Part shown: piece after piece, positions 5,849-14,640 of the stretch
How positions within the stretch are numbered: position 1 is the first letter of the stretch
How the letters are laid out: every line of letters starts with the position of its first letter
Assembly: GCA_934216615.1 (NCBI GenBank)
Contig: CAKQCB010000004.1
Coordinates: 372,001 to 436,000 of the forward strand
From: an uncultured Anaerolineae bacterium
GTDB taxonomy: Bacteria > Chloroflexota > Anaerolineae > Aggregatilineales > Phototrophicaceae
Direction: 5' to 3'
DNA: 64,000 nucleotides
Made by a program: the position numbers and the translations under genes
The notes under the pieces: generated by a model
The model's input: only the letters and a program-made list of their open reading frames with translations
Told to the model about the DNA's origin: nothing
The model's database searches: none

Positions 5849-7594
5849 ATGACCGAAGAAATTCGTTATCAACATCTCATTCGCCAAGACTGCCCGTTAC
5901 CTGCTGGAACCCCTGTTATGGTGTATTGCAGAGATAGCGGTGGTGAGGAGCAAGAAAGAAGTGTTGGGCAACAAATAGAGGTTGCTAAAGAATACTGTCG
6001 TGTGCATGGCCTTATTTTGGAACACGTCTATAGAGATGATGCTAAGGTCAGCACAAACACCGAAAAGCGCGATGAGCTAAAAGCGATGCTCGCTGAAGTG
6101 CGGAAGCGATTTAAGCTTATTAATGATCGCGGGAAGCGTGAAGTATTCAGAAAGAGTTATAAATTAGGGCTGATTTTCTGGAAATCTAACCGCCTTGGGC
6201 GTGATTCACTTGAAGCTAGCCATATACGCACCGATATTCGTATGCGCGGAATCACGATTATAGATTTAATCACTTCTGCAAACACCGGCAACCAAGCAAT
6301 GGATTCCCTCATTGAAGCTTTCCAGCAATGGCAGGACGAACAGACACTGGAAGAAATGTCGCAAAATATTCAGCGCGGCCTTGTGGAGTTGGTCACGTTG
6401 CGCGATAACGACCCCGGGTTCAAAGCCCTCAATCCTCAATTCCCAGAAACAGGCGGTTATTTAGGGATACTCCCGGGTCACGTTCCCGCAGGCTTTAAAG
6501 CCGAGCGGATTGCCATCGGCATACGCGAAAATTCCACACGGCGAGCACGAGAATATCATTACGCCCAGCGTATCGTCCCTAACCATGAAGACGGTAGTTG
6601 GGAGCGAAGCCGAAGAGCATGGGAAATGCGCATTGAAGGCCGAACCCTAGCAGAGATTTTAAAAGAAACTCAATTGTTCAAAACCGTCGCTGGGTTTTCT
6701 CGATTTTTCAAAAACCGTATCTATATCGGTGAGTTATCTTATGGTGGGCGTATATATAAAGATTTTGTCCCTGCACTAATACCAGAAGAATGGTTTGAAC
6801 TTGAGCAAGCCCGTAGTCAGGAAGTGAAGAAGAAACTTCAAAAACAAAAAACAAAAAAGGAGCTTGAACCGCGCCGCATTACCTCCCGCCATCTATTGTC
6901 GGGGTTAGTGTATTGCGGGGCTATTGATGGGCATGAACACGCAATGTCGGCTGATACAAGCACAACAAGAGGCGGTAAGTTCCGCAATGACTATTACGTA
7001 TGCAATACAATGAAGAAATCGCGAGGGCAAGCTTGTAGCGCAAAGCGTGTCAATGCACGGCGATTAGATGCCGCCGTTATATCGGCCATCATAACCAACA
7101 TCCTCAATGTGGAAACTCTTTCACCTATTGCGCAGAAAATTGCGCAAGGTTTGAATGAGCGTAATGATGATATAGCGTCTCGAATGAAGATTGCTAATTC
7201 TAAATTGACGAAAGTCAATAACGCCATTGAGAACTTAACAGATTCTATTGAGGAATTAGGATTATCACCTACGCTTAAAAAGCGACTTTTGGAACGCGAA
7301 GAAGAAGCCTATCTGATTAATCGTGAAATCCAACAATTAATGGAATTAGCGACTGAGAAGAGGGATATTCCTCAGCATTCAACAGAGCAATTAGCGGACT
7401 GGATTGAAATTTTACAAACAGAGCTATTAGAAGGTGATCACTTGGTGGTGCGGGAAATATTGAAAACGTTTATTGAGAAGATTGTCGTTTCTGAAAATGA
7501 TGGCAAAATCTTTTATACTTTTGCCCGGTCAGAAATTCTCGGATACGTTAAATGTGCCTGGAGGGATTCGAACCCCCGACTTTTTGCTCCGTAG
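5849..7594 (+). CDS. Large serine recombinase (integrase) of the element
   Basis: The protein has 581 residues from the ATG at 5849; an in-frame TTG at 5825 is less likely. The resolvase-type catalytic domain shows YCRDSGGEEQERSVGQQ with the nucleophile Ser30, and SNRLGRDSLEA with its Arg residues. A recombinase domain follows (GGYLGILPGHVP to IYIGELSYGGRIYK), then a Cys-containing zinc-ribbon region (LLSGLVYCGA to QACSAKRV) and a coiled-coil region (about residues 440-530). The ribbon seems to lack one of the usual Cys pair members (YCGAIDGHEH), perhaps replaced by His. The last 13 or so residues (AWRDSNPRLFAP) are encoded by the complement of the tRNA-Arg gene, so the reading frame crosses the attachment site. 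Confidence 0.9.
   Translation: MTEEIRYQHLIRQDCPLPAGTPVMVYCRDSGGEEQERSVGQQIEVAKEYCRVHGLILEHVYRDDAKVSTNTEKRDELKAMLAEVRKRFKLINDRGKREVFRKSYKLGLIFWKSNRLGRDSLEASHIRTDIRMRGITIIDLITSANTGNQAMDSLIEAFQQWQDEQTLEEMSQNIQRGLVELVTLRDNDPGFKALNPQFPETGGYLGILPGHVPAGFKAERIAIGIRENSTRRAREYHYAQRIVPNHEDGSWERSRRAWEMRIEGRTLAEILKETQLFKTVAGFSRFFKNRIYIGELSYGGRIYKDFVPALIPEEWFELEQARSQEVKKKLQKQKTKKELEPRRITSRHLLSGLVYCGAIDGHEHAMSADTSTTRGGKFRNDYYVCNTMKKSRGQACSAKRVNARRLDAAVISAIITNILNVETLSPIAQKIAQGLNERNDDIASRMKIANSKLTKVNNAIENLTDSIEELGLSPTLKKRLLEREEEAYLINREIQQLMELATEKRDIPQHSTEQLADWIEILQTELLEGDHLVVREILKTFIEKIVVSENDGKIFYTFARSEILGYVKCAWRDSNPRLFAP
7554..7594. other. Predicted attachment-site region in tRNA-Arg 3' half
   Basis: The integrase reading frame and the tRNA gene share these bases. 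The segment covers the tRNA acceptor 3' strand, T arm and part of the anticodon arm. If the element integrated here, a second copy of part of this segment should lie at its other end, outside the window. The crossover dinucleotide cannot be located from one junction. Confidence 0.45.
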
Positions 7595-7625
7595 GCAAAC
7601 GCTCTATCCGCTGAGCTACAGGCAC
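7554..7625 (-). tRNA. tRNA-Arg (anticodon ACG)
   Basis: The minus strand folds as a full cloverleaf: acceptor GTGCCTG/CAGGCAC, D stem GCTC/GAGC, anticodon stem TTTGC/GCAAA around loop CTACGGA with anticodon ACG, and a T arm with TTCGAAT. ACG is read as ICG after TadA deamination and decodes CGU, CGC and CGA. CCA is not encoded. The integrated element abuts its 3' end and leaves it intact. Confidence 0.95.
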
Positions 7626-7639
7626 ATGAACCTGCTAAA

Positions 7640-7668
7640 AGAATAGCACAGGGAAATTACGCAATCAA
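7640..7668 (-). promoter_or_regulatory. Likely tRNA-Arg promoter
   Basis: On the minus strand TTGATT (7668 to 7663) and TATTCT (7645 to 7640) are spaced by 17 bases. Transcription would begin about 8 bases before the tRNA. Confidence 0.4.
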
Positions 7669-7682
7669 GCCCAAAGTTGGAC

Positions 7683-7721
7683 AGAGAGAAGGTGACTTCC
7701 GAAAAAAGCCCCCTTCTCTCT
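7683..7721 (-). terminator. Hairpin after the PPC-repeat gene
   Basis: Perfect ten-base arms (7683-7692 and 7712-7721) lie directly after the stop codon at 7728. The loop is about 19 bases and no U-run follows on the minus strand, so it is a weak or factor-dependent terminator at best. Confidence 0.35.
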
Positions 7722-7727
7722 TAGGGA

Positions 7728-9263
7728 TTATTGACTTAAGGTTTCCAACGTCAGTGCAAATGAACCTGCTGAATTTTGATACCCCGCAATTTCGATGGAA
7801 TATTCACCATCAGATGGGACCCAAAAGTTCATAATTCGGCTGTCATAAAAACCAAGTTCAGAAATGCCACCCCCGTGATCGTCGTTGCTGGCGACCACAA
7901 TGCCATTTTCATCCAAAATTGAGACGCGTGGGTCTAAGCTGATGCTCAACGCACGCACGCTCAGGGTCACAAAATCACCTTCAGAGAAGGTCATCACTTG
8001 GGAATAAGTGCGGTTGGGTTCCACTTCGGCGGTGAAAACTTCTTCCACACCGCGACCTAATGGGGCATTTTGAGCGATGCGCTCAATGCGCAGTTCATAC
8101 TCACCAACACCCCCGTTATACCCTGTGATCACCACGTCGTAAGTACCCGAGTTTTGCAAAATGATATTGCCAATGCGCGCATCGGTATACATGAGTTCAC
8201 GATCCGATGAACCGTGATCATCATTACGGGCGATGAACCGAGTTTCCCCTTCAGCGTACAGGGCAACTTGTGGGTCAAGAGTGGAACGACTGAAAACAGT
8301 GATCTCGTACACATCCCCTGCGAGGCCGTCAAATTGATGAACGGCTTCGATTCCGGTGAGGTTACCCTCAGTCGTGATGACGCTTCCTTCACTGCTGGAT
8401 TGTGCCGTGTTGCTGCCACTTGAAACGACGCTGAGTTCAAAGGTGCCGCCTGTGTCAGCATACCCTGTAACGCGGATGCGATATACGCCCGCACGCGGAA
8501 TTTGCAGGTTAGCAATTTGAGAGTCGTATATGGCGAGGTTGGAATCCGCGCCACTATGATCATCATTTTCGGCGATCAATGATCCATCGGGTGCATAAAC
8601 AGCCAGCTTAGGATCAAACATATTATCGGTTGCACGGGCTGAAATGGTGATGACCATCGGCCCGGGAATTTCTAATTTATAGTCGTATGCGCTGTTCGCC
8701 ATCACCGTCGCATCAAGAAGGACGGGCGAAAGTTCTTCTGCCACGACATTATCTTGTTCTTCGCTGGCAATGGGCGCAGTGGTTGGTACGGTGGTGGGCA
8801 TCACCAATTGCGGTTGGGTCAAAGCAGGCAGGGTGTCCGTGTCGGTGACTAACACTTCAACACGGCCAAATGCCGCCCCACTAAATGAGCCTAAGCGCAC
8901 CGTGATGGGCGCGGTTGTTGAGAGGGTGACTTCCTCAATAAACGCGTCGTAAGGGTCTAATGTAGCGCTGTTCTGGGCATTATCATCGTTAAAGGCAATA
9001 CGTTGACCGGAACCGTCGAGTAATTCCAGTGTCGTATCGACCACGCCAGAAACTTCAAGGCTTCGCGCCGCAACAAAAATTGTTTCGCCTTGGGTTCCCG
9101 TATAGGAAAGGTCTATACTCCCTGTGCCATCTAATTGAACGATCTGTGGGACGTTTAAGCTCAGTTCAACGGGAATATTCTCTTGTGCAAATCCATAAGC
9201 GGGGATGCTGATGAGAAGGCCACAAACAGCAAAACGTAGAAATTTAGAGACTGATGTTCTCAT
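7728..9263 (-). CDS. Exported protein with four PPC-like repeats
   Basis: From the ATG at 9263 the protein has 511 residues. This start has a GGAGAAC ribosome site and begins a signal peptide (MRTSVSKFLRFAVCGLLIS, cleavage near FAQ-E); the longer open frame upstream lacks one. Four PPC-type beta-sandwich modules follow. Modules 2 to 4 repeat a NDDH motif followed by a YDSRI-like segment and end in GxYxIxIxGY. Such domains usually accompany secreted peptidases, but here there is no catalytic domain, so the protein is a stand-alone cell-surface or extracellular factor. The first module has NDDN instead of NDDH. It is 88 bases downstream of another exported-protein gene in the same direction, so the two are probably co-transcribed. 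Confidence 0.75.
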   Translation of the reverse strand: MRTSVSKFLRFAVCGLLISIPAYGFAQENIPVELSLNVPQIVQLDGTGSIDLSYTGTQGETIFVAARSLEVSGVVDTTLELLDGSGQRIAFNDDNAQNSATLDPYDAFIEEVTLSTTAPITVRLGSFSGAAFGRVEVLVTDTDTLPALTQPQLVMPTTVPTTAPIASEEQDNVVAEELSPVLLDATVMANSAYDYKLEIPGPMVITISARATDNMFDPKLAVYAPDGSLIAENDDHSGADSNLAIYDSQIANLQIPRAGVYRIRVTGYADTGGTFELSVVSSGSNTAQSSSEGSVITTEGNLTGIEAVHQFDGLAGDVYEITVFSRSTLDPQVALYAEGETRFIARNDDHGSSDRELMYTDARIGNIILQNSGTYDVVITGYNGGVGEYELRIERIAQNAPLGRGVEEVFTAEVEPNRTYSQVMTFSEGDFVTLSVRALSISLDPRVSILDENGIVVASNDDHGGGISELGFYDSRIMNFWVPSDGEYSIEIAGYQNSAGSFALTLETLSQ

Positions 9264-9351
9264 AGATGTGTTCTCCGGTCTACCTCGTTGAAAATGGGCT
9301 GGCAATTTGCCAGCCCAATAAAACGTAATTCTGAATAGATGGAAACCGAGC

Positions 9352-10287
9352 TTATGAATTGCCACTTTCAAGGGTGAAATTTTCTGGGGCAACTACCGCT
9401 TCAGCTTCATCAAAGCTGGCTAAAGCCACATCGAAGTTGAACAAGATGGTGCCTTGCAAACCCATCGCCGCAGGCAAAGGCAAGTTGACATCTACCACGG
9501 CGCGGTCTAAGTAATTGGTGGAGGTATCCACAAATTGGTCAAAGGTGATGGAAGCATTGCCAAACATTTGGCTCATCATCGTGCCCAATTGTTGTAATTC
9601 AGCGTCGCTCATTTGTTGTAATGAGGTGTCGCCGGTGGTGGCGCTGGTGAACAGTTGCAAGAATGCAGGTTGACCAAATAGATCGGACAAGCTGAGTTCG
9701 GTGCTGAAGTGAGCGCTGCCGTCCATATCATCCAAACGAGATTGGAAGATGAAGGTTTCGGGGTCTAATGCTGAAAGGCCAGCCATCGCTTGGCTGAAAC
9801 CGGGGATTTCTGCAAGGGCAGAAATATCACCACTGGCGATTTCTTCAGGGTCTACAGAAATACCTGCGCCTGAACTAAACCCTTGGGTGAAGTTGGAGGC
9901 AAAGTCTTCTGCTGTAATGCCGTGCCATTCGCCTTCAGCCAACACATAGACCATGCTATCGACAAAGCGAAGTTCTAAATCTACAGGGGTTTCTTCGCCA
10001 TTAGCTTCAACCGAACCGCTGACTGCAAGTGAGAATGAAGGGTTGTTGGCATCGGTGAAAACGACGCCGTTGCCGACAATATTTGCAACCGCACCGGCTC
10101 CGCTGACGTCGGCATCTAAGGCCAACGCGAAATCATAGCTGAATGAGCTGGCAGCAGCGGTTGACATCAACGCATTGTTCAAAAGGGTTGTGTCGTCTTC
10201 GTTTAAAGTGCTACCTTGAGAAAACGCTGGGATCGAAATTGCTAAGGCTGATAAGGTGGTGAGGCCAAGCAAACGCATTTTATTCAT
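9352..10287 (-). CDS. Exported protein, LolA/LppX-like beta fold suspected
   Basis: The 311-residue protein starts with a signal peptide (MNKMRLLGLTTLSALAISIP, cleavage near AFS-Q). The mature part is acidic and strand-rich with regular alternation (SFSYDFALALDADV, FSLAVSGSVEANGEETPVDLELRFVD, MVYVLAEGEWHGIT), which recalls the LppX/LprG/LolA-type fold that holds lipids. That is a guess from pattern, not a recognised family. A GGAGCAA ribosome site lies upstream. It is the first gene of a pair with the PPC-repeat protein, so a joint envelope function is likely. Confidence 0.6.
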   Translation of the reverse strand: MNKMRLLGLTTLSALAISIPAFSQGSTLNEDDTTLLNNALMSTAAASSFSYDFALALDADVSGAGAVANIVGNGVVFTDANNPSFSLAVSGSVEANGEETPVDLELRFVDSMVYVLAEGEWHGITAEDFASNFTQGFSSGAGISVDPEEIASGDISALAEIPGFSQAMAGLSALDPETFIFQSRLDDMDGSAHFSTELSLSDLFGQPAFLQLFTSATTGDTSLQQMSDAELQQLGTMMSQMFGNASITFDQFVDTSTNYLDRAVVDVNLPLPAAMGLQGTILFNFDVALASFDEAEAVVAPENFTLESGNS

Positions 10288-10558
10288 GGCTTAATTATTG
10301 CTCCTATAACCGTTTAAAATCATTCATGTAGATATATGATGATACAATCACAGTGTAAGGGGAAGTAGGATGAACGTCAAACGTGAATTCTGCAAAAATG
10401 CTGTAAAAAATTATTAAAATAGGCGAAAGTGACTTCATTTCAGTGAAGCCATAGATGCGTATGAAGCCCCTTTGAATAGAGCAGACGTAGGTTGTCAACT
10501 TGTGGGTTTAACGTTATTCTGGCACTGGATAATGTTGGATTTTTCAACAAGGTGAGTA

Positions 10559-11800
10559 ATGAACTCAAAAAGAAAGATCAGCAGTCATTCCAAGCGGCAT
10601 CGTTTCAGTCAATTCAGCCTCGCGTTGTTTGCGGGTGTGATTGGCTTAAGTGCCTGCGGAACAGACGCTACTGAAGTTGCACAACTTCCCCCTACAGAAA
10701 CCTTAGCGCCGATTGTGAGCAATACCCCGCGTTTTACGGCAACGTTGATCCCAACTGATACAGCACGGCCTACAGAAACTTTAACCCCGAGCGAGACGCC
10801 CGTACCGCCAACGCCTTCCAATACCTTCACGCCTTCCGCGACACCTCAAATTGAGGGCAGTGTGAACTCGCTTCAAGATGTCAACGTGCGCAGTGGCCCG
10901 AATGTGCAATCCCCTGCCTTTGCGGTTTTACGCCCGGGCACAGGGTTTGTTGTGTTAGGCACCAATGAAGAAGGGAACTGGTTTAATATCCGCCTTGAAG
11001 ATGGCACAGAAGGCTGGATTTCATCCCAACTGGTGCGTTTGCAACCCACCCAAACGTCCATTCCTTCATTAACCCCCACGCCTGACCTCACGCTGTTAGC
11101 GCAGGGAACGCCGTTACCAACTTCGGTGATTGGGGGACAGCCGATCACGCCGACCCCGCCACGTTCTTTAGTGCTGGCCGAAACGACGGATGAGACGTTA
11201 GAAGAAACACAAACGACGACATCATCTATTGTTCAACCGCCCAACATCGCGGCGATACAACAAACCGCAACGGCATTGGTGAGCATTGGCATCCCGATTG
11301 TTGCCACGTCGGAACGTCCATTGGGCGGGCCAACAGGTGGCCCTATCCTCAGTGGATCGCCCACCGTCGTACCTGCAACCCCCGCAGGTACGGCACAAGT
11401 AGGGAACGCGGTCGATGTCCTCGCATATTGTGATGATCGTTCGTTCGGTGCGCCCGCGCCGACCACGCTGGCGGCAGGTTCTACGATTGATATTTTCTGG
11501 AGCTGGTACGCAAGCACCCCTGAATTGGTGCGCGAACACATCGCCGCCGCCAACTATGATATTCGTTTGGATGGTGAACGGATCGCGAATTGGCGTAGTT
11601 ATGCGGAAGGGCGTTTGCGCCAAGAAAGCGGAAATTATTATCAATACTGGTTTGCGCCTTCGCCCGTGTTGACAGCAGGTGAACATCAAATCACCTATAC
11701 GCTCACATGGAGCGAAGTCATCAGCGACGGCTATGCAGATTTTGGGCCGGGCACAGGAAATGTGATGCTCACGGGGACGTGTACATTCACCGTGCGCTAG
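10559..11800 (+). CDS. Lipoprotein with SH3b domain and C-terminal WSWYA/DGYxDFGPGT domain
   Basis: The 413-residue product has a lipoprotein signal (basic start, then FAGVIGLSAC with lipobox Cys33). A long Thr/Pro-rich linker follows (residues 43-92), then a bacterial SH3 domain (VNVRSGPNVQSPAFAVL to GWISSQLV, about 100-162), a second low-complexity linker, and a C-terminal domain of about 130 residues. That last domain (FWSWYAST, then TLTWSEVISDGYADFGPGTG) also occurs in the exported protein at 53898-54995 and was not recognised as a named family. SH3b domains often bind cell-wall peptides or other surface polymers. The gene is monocistronic and ends at a strong terminator. Confidence 0.8.
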   Translation: MNSKRKISSHSKRHRFSQFSLALFAGVIGLSACGTDATEVAQLPPTETLAPIVSNTPRFTATLIPTDTARPTETLTPSETPVPPTPSNTFTPSATPQIEGSVNSLQDVNVRSGPNVQSPAFAVLRPGTGFVVLGTNEEGNWFNIRLEDGTEGWISSQLVRLQPTQTSIPSLTPTPDLTLLAQGTPLPTSVIGGQPITPTPPRSLVLAETTDETLEETQTTTSSIVQPPNIAAIQQTATALVSIGIPIVATSERPLGGPTGGPILSGSPTVVPATPAGTAQVGNAVDVLAYCDDRSFGAPAPTTLAAGSTIDIFWSWYASTPELVREHIAAANYDIRLDGERIANWRSYAEGRLRQESGNYYQYWFAPSPVLTAGEHQITYTLTWSEVISDGYADFGPGTGNVMLTGTCTFTVR

Positions 11801-11810
11801 AGACGGCATA

Positions 11811-11850
11811 AAAAAGGGCATCTTCTAAAAATGAGATGCCCTTTTTATTT
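11811..11850. terminator. Bidirectional intrinsic terminator
   Basis: A 13-base stem (11811-11823 and 11834-11846) carries A5 and T5 tracts on its two sides. It lies between the convergent SH3b lipoprotein and DEAD-box helicase genes and should serve both. Confidence 0.9.
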
Positions 11851-13527
11851 CTATTTATCTCGCGACGGTTTGCGCGTCTTCTTGGGTGGGGTATCGGGTG
11901 TGATGACCACCTTTTGATTACGGATGCGCGTATCTTTTAGCGACTGCATGACTTTTTGTGCATCACCCGTAGGGACATCGACCAGCGTGAAATTCTCGTA
12001 AATTTCAATCGCACCAATCGAACGTCCGGGGATATCGGCTTCATTGGCAATCGCGCCGACGACATCACTGGGGCGCAAGCCATCTTTACGGCCGATGCTC
12101 ATCTTCAAGCGGGTCATATTGGCTTCCCCACCGCGAGAAGGTTTGCCCTTGCGTTCGCCACCACGTTCATTGCGATCACGGCCTTCACGCTTCCGTGAGG
12201 TGGGCATGTCTTCGGGTTCAGCAAGGTTGACATCGCTCAGTTCGGGCGTTTCACCCATCATCAATTTGAGCGCAACCGCCGCGATGTCGAGCAAGGTGTA
12301 TTCTTCGCTCAGTTCTTCGGCCATATTGAGGTAGGTATCTAAATCACCTTCTTCAATCGTTTCGGCAATCGACTTCTTGAGCTGTTCGTTGCGTCGTAAC
12401 AACACATCATCCGCAGTGGGAAGACGCATCTTTTGTAAGCCATTGTTGGTCGTGCGTTGGATCATCTGTAAGAGATACCCTTCGCGACGGGTCACTAACG
12501 AGATGGCACTGCCGGAACGTCCAGCGCGCCCAGTACGGCCAATCCGATGGATGTAACTTTCAGTGTCTTGAGGCAGATCATAGTTAATGACGTGCGACAC
12601 ACTTTCAACATCCAACCCGCGTGCCGCCACGTCCGTCGCAATTAACAATTCAACTTGCCCACTGCGGAAACGTGCCATCACGCGGTCACGCTGAGCTTGG
12701 CTTAAATCCCCATGCAGCATTTCGGCGGCATGCGCGCGCGCCATCAAACGCTGACCCAACGCATCCACTTCCAGTTTGGTACGGCAGAAGATGATCGCGG
12801 AGGTGGGTAATTCATAATCCAAAATACGCGCCAACATCTCAAATTTATCGCGCTTACCTACTTCATAATAGATTTGGCGAATTTGCGACGTGCTTTTCTG
12901 TTGTTTCGCTACGGTGATGCGTTCCGCATCGTGCATGTATTTTTGCGCAAGGTTGACAATCGCGGTGGGCATCGTGGCCGAAAATAACGCTGTTTGTCTT
13001 TCTTGGGGGGTAGCGCTCAAAATGGTTTCGATGTCTTCGATAAAGCCCATGTTGAGCATTTCGTCGGCTTCGTCCAAGATGACGGTGCGTATATGATCTA
13101 ATTTGAGCGTGCGTCGCTTCAAGTGGTCGATGATACGGCCGGGCGTCCCGACCACCACTTGTACGCCACGTTCTAAAGCGCGAAGCTGTCGTTCAATGGG
13201 TTGACCGCCGTAAACGGGCAAAATTGATACGCGCTGATATTTGCTATAAGACTGAAAGGCTTCTGCAACCTGTATTGCCAATTCGCGGGTTGGGGTCAGT
13301 ACCAACGCTTGCGGTGCGCGAACCGATGGATCTAACAGGTCAATAATGGGCAAGGCAAAGGCGGCGGTTTTCCCCGTCCCTGTTTGCGCTTGCGCAATCA
13401 CATCGTGACCTTCCAACACCAACCGAATGGTTTGAAGTTGGATGGGGGTGGGTTCTTCATAACCCAGTTCGGTAATCGCCTTGAGCGTTGGCTTACTTAA
13501 CCCAAGTTCCGAAAATAATGCAACCAC
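11851..13527 (-). CDS. deaD: DEAD-box ATP-dependent RNA helicase with DbpA-type RNA-binding domain
   Basis: The 558-residue protein has all DEAD-box motifs in order: Walker A AQTGTGKT (46-53), PTRELAIQ, TPGRI, DEADEML, SATMP, then ARGLD and HRIGRTGRAG in the second RecA lobe. The C-terminal region (about 470-545) is a DbpA/CsdA-type RNA-binding domain, after a basic, Gly/Arg-rich linker (RNERGGERKGKPSRGG). This is the DeaD/CsdA architecture, which unwinds structured RNA during ribosome assembly, mRNA decay and cold growth. It begins with GTG at 13527 behind GGAGAAA. A short helical insert of about 75 residues separates the helicase core from the RNA-binding domain. Confidence 0.93.
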   Translation of the reverse strand: MVALFSELGLSKPTLKAITELGYEEPTPIQLQTIRLVLEGHDVIAQAQTGTGKTAAFALPIIDLLDPSVRAPQALVLTPTRELAIQVAEAFQSYSKYQRVSILPVYGGQPIERQLRALERGVQVVVGTPGRIIDHLKRRTLKLDHIRTVILDEADEMLNMGFIEDIETILSATPQERQTALFSATMPTAIVNLAQKYMHDAERITVAKQQKSTSQIRQIYYEVGKRDKFEMLARILDYELPTSAIIFCRTKLEVDALGQRLMARAHAAEMLHGDLSQAQRDRVMARFRSGQVELLIATDVAARGLDVESVSHVINYDLPQDTESYIHRIGRTGRAGRSGSAISLVTRREGYLLQMIQRTTNNGLQKMRLPTADDVLLRRNEQLKKSIAETIEEGDLDTYLNMAEELSEEYTLLDIAAVALKLMMGETPELSDVNLAEPEDMPTSRKREGRDRNERGGERKGKPSRGGEANMTRLKMSIGRKDGLRPSDVVGAIANEADIPGRSIGAIEIYENFTLVDVPTGDAQKVMQSLKDTRIRNQKVVITPDTPPKKTRKPSRDK

Positions 13528-13743
13528 AAAGATTTCTCCAAATTAACGCCATGTGTAATGAGTATGTAAGTATATACAAATTATTATTCATTGTGAAATC
13601 GGATTTGTTCAGAGGCCTTGATTGCGGTTTGTGACGGGTCAAAACAGCATTTATTGAGGGAAACTGCGACATTATGATGAAGGGACACCCTCTCTTATCC
13701 TTCAGATGAGAGAGGGATGTTTTGAGCAAGCTACTGAATGGGT

Positions 13744-14472
13744 TTAGCTGGCGGCTTCCGTCGCTTCGGCGGTAGCAGGGACAGCTACAAATTCAATTTC
13801 CAGCAGCACTTCGTCGGTGACATTGGCGACGGTCTGCACAGATGGAATTTGCAGGTTAAAGTCACTACGCAGAACGTTTGCCGTTCCAAGCCCTGAAATG
13901 CGCGTTTCAGATTCTGGGGTGATGGTCACTTCAAACACAACTTCATTTGTCGTATCCACCAACGTTAAATTACCCGCTACGGTGATGGTAAAAGGTTCGC
14001 CAATGGTGATGCTTTCTGGCAAGCCTTCCACGCGGGTTGGGGTGAAAGTGGTAAATTCATAGGCATCTTCAGCCGAACGCAAAATCGATTGACGAATTTG
14101 GCGGTTCCGTTGATCACTGTTGGTTGCGAGTGTGCGTACGTTGATTGTGATCGGCCCGAGGATCGTATTCGACGGTTGTTCAAAATCGACATTGATTTGT
14201 CCGGCCACTTGATCGGTTGTTCCCACAACGGTAGTTGGGCTTCCCATCAGTTCTTCATTCAGGGTAAACCGAACTTCAGATTCAGTGGAGTCAATCGAAA
14301 AGATCGTCCCACCGCTCGATGCAGTTTCACCTGAAACTTCTTGAGTAATCTCTTCGGCTTCAATTTCACGGCTGGCTTCACCCGTACCGCCCCGGTTTAG
14401 AAAAAGAAATACACCCACAGCAAGGACAACAAGAATAACGAACCCACCGATCAATTTCGCATTTCGACTCAT
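13744..14472 (-). CDS. YceI-family protein, membrane-anchored
   Basis: The 242-residue protein begins with an N-terminal membrane anchor (LIGGFVILVVLAVGVFLFL). A Glu/Thr-rich linker follows, then a YceI domain: FSIDSTESEVRFTLNEEL, INVRTLATNSDQRNRQIRQ and a run of paired strands. YceI proteins are lipocalin-like barrels that bind isoprenoid chains; some respond to stress or support quinone trafficking. Here the barrel faces outside the membrane. The Ala/Thr-rich end is probably disordered. It is monocistronic, with a hairpin after it near 13690-13720. Confidence 0.85.
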   Translation of the reverse strand: MSRNAKLIGGFVILVVLAVGVFLFLNRGGTGEASREIEAEEITQEVSGETASSGGTIFSIDSTESEVRFTLNEELMGSPTTVVGTTDQVAGQINVDFEQPSNTILGPITINVRTLATNSDQRNRQIRQSILRSAEDAYEFTTFTPTRVEGLPESITIGEPFTITVAGNLTLVDTTNEVVFEVTITPESETRISGLGTANVLRSDFNLQIPSVQTVANVTDEVLLEIEFVAVPATAEATEAAS

Positions 14473-14640
14473 ATACCATTCCTTTTGCTATGTTGAATAA
14501 GCACTGATGTATTAAACGTATAGATGATGTGAGTTGGATGAGTTTTGAGCAGATTTTACAGACTTTTAACAACTTCACCTTTCGCTGAGACTCAGTATAA
14601 TGGAACAAATAGAAAATTTAACGATAAAGAGTGATCATTT

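Larger units (their letters stand above)
1..7594. mobile_element. Integrated phage-like element (right end only)
   Basis: The segment carries a large serine recombinase at its right edge, a two-way repressor switch, and a leftward early operon with a RusA resolvase, a BRO/DinD-like protein, a candidate recombination directionality factor and a DnaD-type initiator. The right boundary is placed in the tRNA-Arg gene because the recombinase reading frame ends there and ordinary chromosomal genes start beyond it. The left boundary is outside the window. No capsid, portal, tail or conjugation gene is visible, so it cannot be told whether this is a prophage, a satellite or another integrative element. 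The boundary coordinate is approximate, somewhere within 7554-7625. Confidence 0.75.

Noticed and set aside
10304..10498. 64-codon frame in the gap before the SH3b lipoprotein
   Set aside because: It has low complexity and no ribosome site, and the gap is needed for divergent promoters.
11222..11821. 199-codon frame opposite the SH3b lipoprotein
   Set aside because: The Cys/Arg-rich composition and lack of any motif show an antisense shadow of a gene with well-supported domains.
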